A stretch of 64,000 nt of DNA from Prorocentrum cordatum. Lineage: Eukaryota; Sar; Dinophyceae; Prorocentrales; Prorocentraceae. Position 1 is the first letter of the stretch, and each line of letters begins with the position of its first letter. This document shows, piece after piece, positions 53,566 to 63,109 of the stretch. Under the pieces are notes generated by a model. It was not told the DNA's origin. It saw only the letters and a list, made by a program, of their open reading frames with translations, and did not search any database. Location: the NCBI GenBank assembly GCA_963575745.1, contig CAUYUJ010008535.1, positions 422,671 to 486,670 on the forward strand, in the 5' to 3' direction. The position numbers and the translations under genes are program-made.

Positions 53566-54098
53566 TAAGAACCACGAAGTGTAAGCATTGCCTGGGGAAC
53601 ATCTAAATGTTACATCGGTTCAACGGGTAGCCGAATGGCGCAGACTCATCGCAGAGCGCCATCTGGTGCCCACTGCGCCTTCCTGGCAACATGCCATTAT
53701 TTGATGAATGACTGAGCAGATGAACGTGGTGCGAGCACGTAGACGGCTTCGAGCAGTCGATTCGTGGAAAGTTGTGTGACCCCACATGTGCAATCTCAAC
53801 TTCGGAACTCCATTCGTGGGGCCTTACATGCTGGAGAAAGGGGGAGGGAACGAGGGGGGAGGAGAAGGAGGAGGAGGAGGAGGAGGAGGAGGAGGAGGAG
53901 GGATGAAGGGCAGGAGGGGGTATGAGAAGCGGGGGGGAGACAGAGGAAGAGGGGGACATGGCCATCCGCTCGGCCCTGCTGCCCGCCCCCCCCCCTCTCC
54001 CCACAGATGGCGGGCCGTCGCGGCGCGGGCGGCCTCTCGAAGACCGGCGGCGGAGGTCATGGAGGCCCTCCTGAGGAGGTAGGACGCCGCCGCGAGGG
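53566..54098. other. gene-free region with a GGA run
   Basis: Unassigned sequence; (GGA)n at 53863-53902 and a G-rich/C-rich pair to 54000. A stretch around 53635-53690 resembles tRNA text but does not fold as one. Confidence 0.45.
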
Positions 54099-54513
54099 TC
54101 GGGCCGGGCGAAAGGGGGGGATTGGGAAAGGGGGGGGGGTACGAAATTCTGGGCGCCCGACATGGGCACCGAAGGAATGGGCACAATGCCCAACAGCAGT
54201 TCCTGTTCATTTTGAACAGGACTCGCTGTCCGCGCCGCCTCGGCCTGTGTCAATTCGAGACAGGAGGCCGCCCGCCCAACAGCGGCCGCTGTTGGTTTGG
54301 GACAACATTTGCGGTTGGGCATAGTACCCATTTTTTCGGTACCCATTTCGGGCGTCCAAAGAAATTTGCTGCATGCAGCTGGTCTCGGCCCCGCCGAGGG
54401 GCCCATTCCTCGATGCATTGTCGCCTCCGTTGCCGGGAGGCGCCAGGAAAATCAGCTCCGCGAGCTGACTCTCAAACCCCCCCTTTGCTATCCCCCCCCT
54501 TCGCCCGACCCGA
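54099..54513. mobile_element. MITE, family F7 (copy 2) interrupted by an F6 MITE
   Basis: The left part (54099-54148) and right part (54361-54513) together match 43603-43797. TIRs: TCGGGCCGGGCGAAAGGGGG and CCCCCCCTTCGCCCGACCCG. The interruption is 54149-54360. Confidence 0.9.
54149..54360. mobile_element. MITE, family F6 (copy 2), nested, with 6-bp duplication
   Basis: CTGGGCGCCCGACATGGGCA at the left is mirrored by ACCCATTTCGGGCGTCCAAA at the right. GAAATT occurs on both sides (54143-54148 and 54361-54366) but once in the empty site at 43645-43650. Confidence 0.92.
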
Positions 54514-54693
54514 GAGGGGGGGGCGCCGCGGCTCCCTGGGAGTCGCGGCGCGCTTGTCTCACCGCCGGCGCGGCCCACAAGGCGGGCCAGCGCCGGCGAT
54601 GGGGCGTTCGGACGCCCCTCGGGCGTGCGGCAACGGGGGGGGCGACTGAACGGGCGGGTTGGGGATCGATGGTTGCAGGACAAGGGCTCTGCT
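54514..54693. other. unassigned GC-rich segment
   Basis: No gene is recognised. Its end (54661-54690) is the left copy of a ~30-bp direct repeat around the F5 element. Confidence 0.4.
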
Positions 54694-54863
54694 CAGGAGG
54701 GGAAGAAACAAGCAGACACCATTCCAGCGTCGTCTCCCAGGATCGTGTGGGAAAATATGGGAAGTGGGGGGGGGAGACGAGAACCCAACCCAGAAAATAT
54801 GGGACAACATGGGGAACACAGGGGATTGTGTCTGTTGCTTTGCGTGTGGCCCTGGGCCCCTTC
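54694..54863. repeat. MITE-like element, family F5 (copy 4) with ~30-bp flanking repeats
   Basis: GGAAGAAACAAGCAGACACC and GATTGTGTCTGTTGCTTTGC form the inverted ends. GGGGATCGATGGTTGCAGGA then CAAGGGCTCT (54661-54690) recurs just after the element (about 54870-54899) with three mismatches. Confidence 0.82.
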
Positions 54864-54999
54864 CAGGGGGGGGATCGAAGGCTGCAGGACAAAGGCTCTC
54901 TCAATGGGCTCCACAGGCAGCCCTCTGGGGGGCCCGAAGTTGCACGCCAGGTGCGCTGTTTCTGCGCCCCCCATGCTCGGACCCCCCCCCGATTTATCG

Positions 55000-55400
55000 G
55001 CGGCGGCGAGCGAGGGGGGAAGTGAGAAGGAGAGGGCCTTCTCACTTCTCCTCCTCGACGTCCTCCTCCTCTCCGCCCGATGTCCTCCTCCTCCTCCTCC
55101 TCCTCCTCCTCCGCCTCCTCCTCCTCCTCCTCCTCCTCCTCCTCCTCCTCCTCTTTCTCCTCCTCCTCCTCCTCCTCCTCCTCCTCCTCCTCTCCCTCCT
55201 CCTCCTCCCCATCTTCCTCCTTCTCGGCGTTCTCCTCCTCCCCTTCGTCTTCGTCCTCCTCCTACCTCTCCTCCTCGGCGGTGAGCGAGGGGGGGGAGTG
55301 AGAAGGCGAAGGCCTCCTCGGACGGCGTTGGTACTCCTCTCGCCCTCTGGGGAAGCTCACCCCTGCGTCTCCGGGGGAGGCTCAGAAGACTTGCTGCCCG
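55000..55400. repeat. two F4 left ends around a (TCC)n tract
   Basis: GGCGGCGAGCGAGGGGGGAA then GTGAGAAGGAGAGGGCCTTC at 55002 and GGCGGTGAGCGAGGGGGGGG at 55277; between them a TCC repeat (about 55070-55270). The array appears to have expanded inside or beside an F4 element. Confidence 0.8.
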
Positions 55401-55970
55401 CCCCCCCCGTTGTGGGCAACGCCCCAGCCTCACACTGCTGCCGGCGCCCGCGCCCTCACCCGCCGCGCGCACGTCTCACCGCCGCGCCGCGCCCCCGCAG
55501 AGGCGGGCGGGCGCGCCCGGCGCCCGCGGCGCGGGGGCCCGCGCGGACCGCTCGGTGGACGCAGAGGTGGTTGGCGGCGCGCAGCAGGGGGTACTCCGAA
55601 TCCCTTCTCTTAAGAATCGGCCCCCCTAAACCACCAGACCCCCCTCCAAAAGCGACGTCATATTCGGGCCCCCCCCCTTCGACGGGGCGCCTTTACAGAC
55701 CGGACCCCCTGAGCTCCAGTCCAATCCACAGAAAGCGCTCTAATACACCGGACCCCCCCAGTTACAAAAAGAGCGCCTTGAAAAACCGGACCCAGGGGAC
55801 GATTCACAAGGGATTTGGGGTAGGGGGAGGGGGGAAGGCTTCTCAGAAGGAGGCTGCTTCTCAGAAGGCGCGGGCCTTGTCTGCCGACGTAAGGCCGGCG
55901 CCTTCTCAGCAGCCGCCTCCTCCTAAGAAGGCTTCCCCCCTCCCTTCCCCCTGCCCCCCGGTGCGCGCCC
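55401..55970. other. gene-free GC-rich region
   Basis: Includes GACCCCCC-rich phrases (55625-55790) and a decayed F4-like end near 55830-55930 (CTTCTCAGAAGGAGGCTGC, AGAAGGCGCGGGCC). No gene. Confidence 0.45.
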
Positions 55971-56110
55971 GAGGGATGGGGTCCTGAGGATGGGATGGGG
56001 TCCTGCGGGATGGGGTCCTGAGGATGGGAAGGGGTCCTGAGGGATGGGGTCCTGAGGACGGGAAGGGGTCCTGAGGGATGGGGTCCTGAGGATGGGGATG
56101 GGTCCTTGGA
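55971..56110. repeat. minisatellite, ~18-19-bp units (GGGATGGGGTCCTGA)
   Basis: Seven or eight units of GGGATGGGGTCCTGAGGAT with small changes. Confidence 0.88.
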
Positions 56111-57289
56111 TCGCTGCGGGGGTTGCTGAGAGGACTGGGGGATACACGTGGATGGTAAGGTGGGTTCCATCCAGCCCAGTCCAGCCTAGAAGTGGGCTGC
56201 ACGTGCCTCGAGTGGCTTAAGGGCGTACAGATCTGGGCTAAGTGGGCGGACCCCTCTTGGCGGAGTTGTCTCATCATCCGAAGCCACACAGGGCACTCGT
56301 AACCCACTTCTAAGGTGGGTTAGGCCAGATAAAACCACTTTAGATCATCCACTTCCAATCCCCCCATCCCCTCAGCAACCACCGCGGCGATGCAAGCCCC
56401 CAAGCCCCCTCGCGTTGTGACAAAATTCGCGGGGGAGTTTTGTTCGTCAAGTTCGGCCTCTGGTGGCCCTTACCGGACCTCGGGGCGGTCAAGAAACGAT
56501 GCGGAATGAAAAGCCGGTCCTGGGGAAGCTCTGGGGGTCGACGATGAACAAAAACAACAACAAACACGACGTCGGGGGTCTGGGTCCAAGGGTGGATGCG
56601 CATTTCTGTTGAGGCACATCGTCCGTAGGACCCCATCCCTCAGGACCCCTTCTTTGAACCACTGGCCCAGAGCAGCCCCCGCAGGCCGTTCCATTAAGCG
56701 CTCGTTTGGGGGACCTTCCTGGGGCCCACCCAACGGACCTGTTCGACTGCAGTGAGACTCCAGTTCGGCCCCAGTTCGGCTCAGCTTCGACTCGGCTTCG
56801 CCCCGAGTTCTGCTCGGGTCCGACCCGAGGTCGGCACGCACCGACGGGCGTTCGACGCAGCTTCGACGCACGTGCGGAGCGCGTGTCTCCGGGAAGGTCC
56901 CCAGAGGGCGCCTCCAGCGCTCCGTGCGCGCTCGGTCCGGCGGACGCGGCCTCCCCACCCGTCGGGGTCCGCGCTCCTGCCCGGTGGAGGGCCCGTCGAG
57001 ACCACGGTTCGGAGGTGGACAGACCTCTCACCCTGACACGTCGATGAAGGAATTGGCCGTTTTCGGTTCGCGAGAGGGCGTCGCGGCCGTCATTTTTGCT
57101 GGTCCGGGTCCGTCGGTTTCGGTCCCAGGCCGTTTTCACTGAGGGGAGGTTTACTAAACGGAGGTTTGTCCACCACCGAAGGGTGGTAAACGGTCAGGGG
57201 GCGGGGGGGGTGACCATCGCCGCCGCGGCTCGATGCAGCTCGGAGCACTGGTGCGTTGCGATTCCGAGAGGGGTCCGAGGATTGATTTT
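56111..57289. other. gene-free region with cryptic repeats
   Basis: Between 56755 and 56880 phrases such as CCAGTTCGGC and TTCGACGCAGC recur, keeping a 113-codon + frame open; the opposite strand is open too. No gene is supported. Confidence 0.4.
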
Positions 57290-57297
57290 GAGCAGTG

Positions 57298-57460
57298 TTA
57301 AGTCGGGTCTGTCCCTCTACAGGGGGAATATCCAAAAATAGTCAACACAAATAGTCTGGGGACGATTTGTTGACTATTTCCTAGTATTTTGTACATATTT
57401 CTAGTGTATTTGTTTTTGGTTCGTCCACAATCCTTCTGTAGGGGGACAGACCCGACCTGA
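57298..57460. mobile_element. TIR element, family F8 (copy 4, 163 bp)
   Basis: TTAAGTCGGGTCTGTCCCTC at the left is mirrored by GGGGGACAGACCCGACCTGA at the right. Flanks GAGCAGTG (57290-57297) and GAGTAGTC (57461-57468) match at 6 of 8 positions. Confidence 0.88.
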
Positions 57461-57476
57461 GAGTAGTCGCTGCTCT

Positions 57477-57690
57477 AGGCCTCCCAGATGGGGCCGGAGT
57501 AGATGCGCTTGGAGTATCGCGCCGTATTGCCGATGCATCGGCGACGCATCAGCGATGCGGCTCGATGTGGGGCCCAATTTTCTCCACGCCGACGTCGCCG
57601 ATGCATGCATCGCCGATGTATCGGCGACGTATCGGCGATGCGTCGAGATCCTCCGACCCCATCTACTCGGACCCCTATCTAGGAGGCCTC
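57477..57690. repeat. foldback element, family F3 (copy 3)
   Basis: AGGCCTCCCAGATGGGGCCG and CGGACCCCTATCTAGGAGGCCT are inverted; the core repeats ATCGCCGATGCATCGGCGAC-type palindromes. It starts 16 bases after an F8 element. Confidence 0.85.
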
Positions 57691-59388
57691 CAGATGTCTC
57701 ACTTCGCCTTGCTCGACCCCGAGAGTCCAGGATGTATGTTTTCTTTGGTGTTGTAGGGTTTTTTTTTGGTTGTGGGCTTGTAGAGGGTTCCCAGGGAGAT
57801 CCAGAGGCCTTCTGAGAGCTCCTCCTCATTTCCTCATCCTCCTCCTCCTCCCTTACCCCTTTCCTCCAGCCCCTGGGTTCGAGGTCGTGCTTGCCACAGG
57901 GCTTGCTCAGTGCGAGCGCGTTCCCCATGCTCGCTTCCACGCGCCTCTGCACTGATGGTGTTGACTCGGCTACGGTGACTCCTGGAGCACGCGGAGGCCC
58001 CTCTCCCAATACTTATCTCCGAGCGTATGGCAGCCTCGGAGGGCAGGGCCAAGAGGAAGTCTAGTGTGAACTATTCGGTACTGCTGGCCTCCTTCCATGC
58101 GAAGGCCCTCGTGGTCCGTGGTTGCCCGTCTCACGTCCTTGATGTAGCTTGCACCTATGCTTGAGACCGTTGATCGCGGGCTTCGGCATATCGGCACGCA
58201 GATGTCTGAGATCTACATTTGGCGCCCGCCACACTGACGGCGAGGTCATGTTGGGCTCGATCCTAAAGGGGGCGACGGTGCTGGAAGTGATGGAGGCAAT
58301 CGTGATTATCGTGTTCACCTCGGTAATGGCGACAATGCTCGTGAGGCACTGGCTGGCATTCCATCTTCTCGAGCTAATGCTTGCGGTACCACTGGCGCAC
58401 CTCTGGCCAAGCAGCCAAGGGTTTAGACATCATTATCTGAGGTGGTCTTGTGGTGAACGCCACCACATTGCCAGAGGTCCCGTTTTTTCCATTCAGTGAG
58501 GATGTCGTGAGCTTCCAACCATGCTTGGCTCTTTCACGCGACAATGCAGCGCAATGAAAAAACGTCCTGGCCGAGATGCGTATCGACGATCCATTTCGTG
58601 ATGGTGGTGGTTGGTTTCATGCTGAGCGAGGTGATGGTCATTATTGTGTGGAGCTCGGCTGCCCAGTTGTATTATGCTCAGGGTCGATGCTCAGCTATTC
58701 AATCGGTGTGGTGATGTATATCGGGAGCGAAAAGGGCGATCTTCAGATTGCTCGGCTTGGTCGTGCTCTTCGCTTTAAGCCTCGTGTTGATATTTTCTGA
58801 GGCATTTTGGGTGGCGCAAGTAATCCCATCGCGCATGCTATGAGGTACGGCTATGGTGGCGAGGCGATCGTGGAAAGCTTGCCCCTTGAGTTCGATGTGG
58901 ATGGTGGTTCGGCGGTTTCCGAATATCACTTTGTGGAGTGCAGGCCTGCCACGTTGGCGGATGATGAGAAGCGTCTCTGCTGTGAACCGATGCTCTTTGG
59001 GAAGTACGGTCAGACTCGAAGGGTCGCGCGATTGACGTTGCTAGTGGCGCGGTGGTACATATAGTGGGGTGCGTGCGCGGGTCTATTTATCTAGGGGGCT
59101 CATGACGCTACGGTCGATGCTCTCTGCAGCCGATTTTGCTCATCCGAGGTCTGCTGCTCGGACAATCTATGCCCCACCCCGGCCCACCCCCGCGCTCCTC
59201 GGCCAGGCGGCCGCGCCCCCATCGCTGGTCGCGGCTGCGGCGCCATGCACCCCGGCGGCGGCCGCAAGGGGAGCCGGCGGGGCACGAGGGGCTCTCCGAT
59301 TCCAGGCCACCCGGGCCCCGCGCCCCAGGCCGCATAGCGTGCGGCCGCGCCCACGCCAGCGCCAGAGCCAGTGTGCGGCGTGCCTTAG
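57691..59388. other. region with coding-like frames but no supported gene
   Basis: Moderate GC. A + frame at 58240-58440 is hydrophobic (LEVMEAIVIIVFTSVMATML, then LAFHLLELMLAVPLAHLW), like two membrane segments; another at 58807-59064 reads GYGGEAIVESLPLEFDVDGG and SEYHFVECRPATLADDEKR. Opposite-strand frames are also open and splice sites are unclear, so no CDS is called. GTGGTG and GATGGTGG phrases recur. Confidence 0.35.
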
Positions 59389-59552
59389 ATCTGGGGGTAA
59401 GTCTGGCATGTCCCTCTGCAGGAGGAGTAGTCGGAATTAGCTTGGCGAAGGACCCAACCAAATGCAGTTGTGAAGGCCGCAAATGTGAATACAATATTCG
59501 CCCGCGCTCCCCATGTGGCCCAGATATTCCCCCTGGAGCCCAACATGCTCAG

Positions 59553-59706
59553 ACGCCTTCGCGGGCGCCGGCGACGACAAGAACGGCGTCCCTCTGACCG
59601 AGGAGCAGAAGCAGGAGAGGGCTTTGAGAGCCATGAGGGTGGAGATGTCGGTGCATGTCGAGAAGGCGGAGTACGACGCCCAGGCGCGATTGTTGAAGCT
59701 GCACAA
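59553..59706 (+). CDS. exon-like charged segment inside the F8 element
   Basis: After ggagcccaacatgctcag one frame with strong third-position G/C reads AFAGAGDDKNGVPL, TEEQKQERALRAMRVEMSV and HVEKAEYDAQARLLKLHN. It enters in phase 1, the phase left by the exon ending at 49405. A donor exists at AGG|GTGGAG (59639), but the frame stays protein-like to the start of the satellite. It may be a host exon captured by the element, or a normal exon whose flanking introns are F8-derived. Confidence 0.5.
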
Positions 59707-59709
59707 CTA

Positions 59710-60955
59710 TGGGGCCACGATCCTCTTGAGGGGTGTGCCAACATGGCCCGGGGCCGCCATGAGAACCCTGCCGCTGGGGCCTTCGGCGGAGGTCCCTATG
59801 GGGCCACGATCCTTGTGAGGGGTGCGCCGAAATGGCCCGAGGCCGCCGTGCGAACCCTGCCACCAGGGGCCTTCGGCGGAGGTCCCTATGGGGCCACGAT
59901 CCTCGTGAGGGGTGTGCCGGAATGACCCGAGGCCGCCATGCGCACTTTGCTTCTGGCGCCTTCGGTGGAGCTCCGATAGGGCCACGATCCTCGCGCGGGG
60001 TGTGCCGACATGGCCCGAGGCCGCCGCGGGAACCCTGCCGCTGGCGCCTTCGGGGGAGCTCCTACGGGGCCACGATCCTCGCAAGGGGCGCGCCGAAATG
60101 GCCCGAGGCCGCCGTGCGCATGTTGTTTTGCTATTGGCACCTCCTGTGAAGCTCCCTATGCGGCCACGGCCCTCGTGAGGGGTGCGCCGAAATGGCCCGA
60201 GGCCGCCGTGCGCAGTTTGCTGGCGGCGTCGTCGGTGGAGCTCCCTATGGGGCCACGATCCCCGTGAGGGGTGTGCCGAAATGGCCCGAGGCCGCCATGC
60301 GCACTTTGCTATTGGCGCCTTCGGTGAAGCTCCTATGGGGCCACGATCCTCGTGAGGGGTGCGCCGAAATGGCCCGAGGCCGCCATGCGCACTTTGCCAA
60401 TGGCGCTTTCGGTGGAGCTCCTATGGGGCCACGATCCTCGTGAGGGGCGTGCCGAAATGGTCCGAGGCCGGCATGCGCCGTTCGCTACTGGCGCCTTCGG
60501 TGGGGCTCCTATGGGGCCACGATCCTATAGTGAGGGGTGCGCCGAAATGGCCCGAGGCCGCCGCGCGCACTTTGCCACTTGCGCCTCCGGTGGAGCTCCT
60601 ATGGGGCCACGATCCCCGTGAAGGGGTGCGCCGGAATGGCCCGAGGCCGCCATGCGCACTTTGCTTCTGGCGCCTTCGGTGGAGCTCCGATAGGGCCACG
60701 ATCCTCGCGACGCCATGCGCACTTTGCCAATGGCGCCTTCGGTGGAGCTCCTGTGGGGCCACGATCCCCGTGATGGGGTGTGCCGACGTGGCCTGAGGCC
60801 GCCATGCGCACTTTGCCAGCGGCGCCTTCGGTGGAGCTCTTATAGGGCCAAGATCTTCGTGAGGGGTATGCCGAATCGGCCCGTGGCCTCCATTTGCGTT
60901 TTGCTACTGGCGCCATCGGCGGAGCCCCTATGGGGCCACGATCCTCGCGAGGGCG
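59710..60955. repeat. satellite S1, forward orientation, ~89-bp units
   Basis: About 14 units: TATGGGGCCACGATCCTCGT, GAGGGGTGCGCCGAAATGGC, CCGAGGCCGCCATGCGCACT, TTGCCAATGGCGCCTTCGGT, GGAGCTCC. The GGCCACGATCC phrase falls near 59712, 59801, 59891, 59979 and so on at 89-91-base spacing. Confidence 0.92.
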
Positions 60956-61178
60956 ATGATGGCGATGATGATGGTGGCGATGATGCGAGGAGGGGGGAGG
61001 GGGGCAGCGGGGGGGGGAAGGAACGCGGGGCGCTGTCTCTTCACAATGAGGACCAAAAAACCACAGGGTGGTTTCGGAAATAGTAACAAGATAATCTGGG
61101 CTGTTCTGTTATATTTGTTTGACAAGCAAAACGTCCGCAATCCGCCTGCATGGGGGCGCGCCCGACCTAAATCTGGGG

Positions 61179-61375
61179 ATTCCTGGATTGCCCCGAGGCG
61201 CCCGCCTGTCTGGCGCGCCCAGGTCTTCCGGACTGGCCGGAAACGTCGGGCCAGGATTGGGCCCTGCGGGTCGCCTCCCACTTGCTAGCGGGGAGGCCGG
61301 GGATGGCGGGCCGGGCGGCCGAGCGCGCTCAGCGGCCGCGGCCGCGCTGCCGCGCCGGGCCCCCGCAGGCTTGCG
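61179..61375. other. GC-rich segment
   Basis: Unassigned; ends in ggcccccgcag, a possible acceptor for the next entry. Confidence 0.4.
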
Positions 61376-61513
61376 ATGTCGCTTCGGATGTTCCAGATGG
61401 CCGACTCGGACTGGTGGGGAAAGCTGATCCCGAGACAGAACATCGTCGTGCAGTACGATGGCGGTGTTGTAGATCACGAGCGGGCGGCGGGTGATGAGCC
61501 ACCCCTGCAATGA
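61376..61513 (+). CDS. short open frame of unknown function, 45 residues
   Basis: ATG to TGA with high third-position G/C: MSLRMFQMADSDWWGKL, IPRQNIVVQYDGGVVD, HERAAGDEPPLQ. It lies at the start of a GC-rich block like that at 12-19 kb, so it is probably a retroelement fragment rather than a host gene. No family is named. Confidence 0.35.
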   Translation: MSLRMFQMADSDWWGKLIPRQNIVVQYDGGVVDHERAAGDEPPLQ

Positions 61514-62910
61514 TAATCGCACGGCTCGGCGGGCGTCGATTCCCGACCTGGGCGAGCGCGCGCGGGCAGCGACGGAAAGAGAGTCGATGTTCCCCCATCC
61601 CAGATGATGGGTCGGAACCGCCGTGGCTGCGCCGAGAGCTCTATCGGGCCAGCCCGGCGCGACTTTGGACCTGCTTCAGGGGGGCAGCTGCAGCGCCGTC
61701 TCGCACGCTGGCGGCGCGCCGCCCATCTCGGACGCGACGTTGCCCGGCGGCGAGATGCAGGCCAGCGCCGACGCGATCTAGAATTCCCCAGGCCGCGCAC
61801 GCAGGCTGCGCGGCAAGCCGCCCGTCGGGGGCCCCCCTGCCCAGCAGGAGTCGGGGTGCAGGCTTTCTGCCGACGGCCTGCAGCGGTCGCGATGGGCAGC
61901 GACGAGACGCGCGCGCCCGGCGACCCGGTGGGCTCCGGTTTCGCGACGCACGCGCAGGCGGGCACTCGCGACGCATTGATCTTGGGCGCCTCCCGCGTGC
62001 GCGGCTAGCTCCTGCGCCCCGAGGCTGCCCCAGACCTGACGGCGAAGGAGAGGGGGCGCTGGGCCCCCCGCAGGGCTAGGCTCGGCAGTGGGCAACTTGC
62101 GCGAGCCCCCCGGGCGCGAAGGCGACCCCCCCATCGCTCGGCGAGCAAGGGCGAGATCGCGGCCGAAGGCCGCGCGCCCAGGGTCGACTATGACGCGCTG
62201 GGCGGGAGGTTTCGACCGGAGACAGCGCCCAGGAGGCCTTCGCAGACGGCCCATTCGAGGGCCTCGGTGCGACGCTGTTCTTGGCCAAGCACTCCGACCC
62301 ACGCGGCGACGACCCTCGCCAGGGGCTGCGAGAGCGCAAGGGCGTCGGCGCTGACCGCGCGCATCACGAGGTGAAGGCAGGACGACCTGCGCTCTAGTTT
62401 GCGGGGGTGCTCGGCCACCTGAACGCGGGGGCGCTAGCGCCGGAGATCCCGAGTTGGCGGCTTCAGATCATATCATCGGCGCCCGCAAGAATTCCAAACA
62501 TGACGCTTGAGCGCGCGCGGCAGCGCGCGAATGCGGGCGCGCCTGGACAGCCCCATCAGCCCCGCCATGCAGTCTTTCGCGGCTCGGCGCGCCACGGGCC
62601 GCGCCGACGTGGTCACCGCAGCGGGCAGGGGTGGGATGGGCCGCGGCCCCGGCGACGCGCCCGCCCACGACGCCGACGTCGGGGGCGAAGCGGGGGGCGC
62701 GGCTGCTAGCGCGGGCGCCGGAGGCGGTCGGGGAGAAGGGTGAGGTGGCGGTGGGCGCGTCGGCGGCGGCGAAGGGCGGCGCGGGCTCGCGCCCTCCGCT
62801 GCCGCCCCGCCATGAGCGGCAGCCTTGTGCCCCACCCTCGCTTGGCATTTCTGGGGCGCTGGATGCGCGGCGCCTCCAGGCGGGCTGCCCTCGCGGCAGC
62901 CCCCCCTTTG
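61514..62910 (+). pseudogene. GC-rich degenerate coding debris
   Basis: Open frames on both strands, no recognised domain, composition like 12-19 kb. Probably decayed retroelement. Confidence 0.3.
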
Positions 62911-63109
62911 CTCGGCGCGGAAAGACTGGGCACGATGCCCAACAGCAGTTCCTGTTCATTATGAACAGGACTCGCTGTCCGCGCCGCCGTGGCCTGCGCC
63001 CATTTCAGACAGTAGGCCGCTTGCCCAACAGCGGTCGCTGTTGGTCTGGGACAACATTTGTTGTTGGGCATTGTGCCTATTCTGTCCGTGCCCATTTCGG
63101 GCGCCCAAA
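62911..63109. mobile_element. MITE, family F6 (copy 3)
   Basis: GGAAAGACTGGGCACGATGC at the left and GGGCATTGTGCCTATTCTGT at the right are inverted; the core matches copies 1 and 2 (CAACAGCGGTCGCTGTTGG). It ends GGGCGCCCAAA. Confidence 0.88.

Larger units (their letters stand above)
59397..61170. mobile_element. 1.77-kb TIR element, family F8, with exact 8-bp duplication
   Basis: Left end GTAAGTCTGGCATGTCCCTC and right end CATGGGGGCGCGCCCGACCT ending AA are F8 termini. ATCTGGGG flanks both ends exactly (59389-59396 and 61171-61178). Sub-terminal text also matches other F8 copies (GTCCGCAATCCGCCTGCA). Inside are an exon-like segment (59553-59706) and satellite S1 (59710-60955). Confidence 0.8.

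Noticed and set aside
52638-53606. 322-codon frame rich in Thr, Asp and Arg
   Set aside because: Spans an (ACG)n tract and a 75-bp satellite; no non-repeat content.
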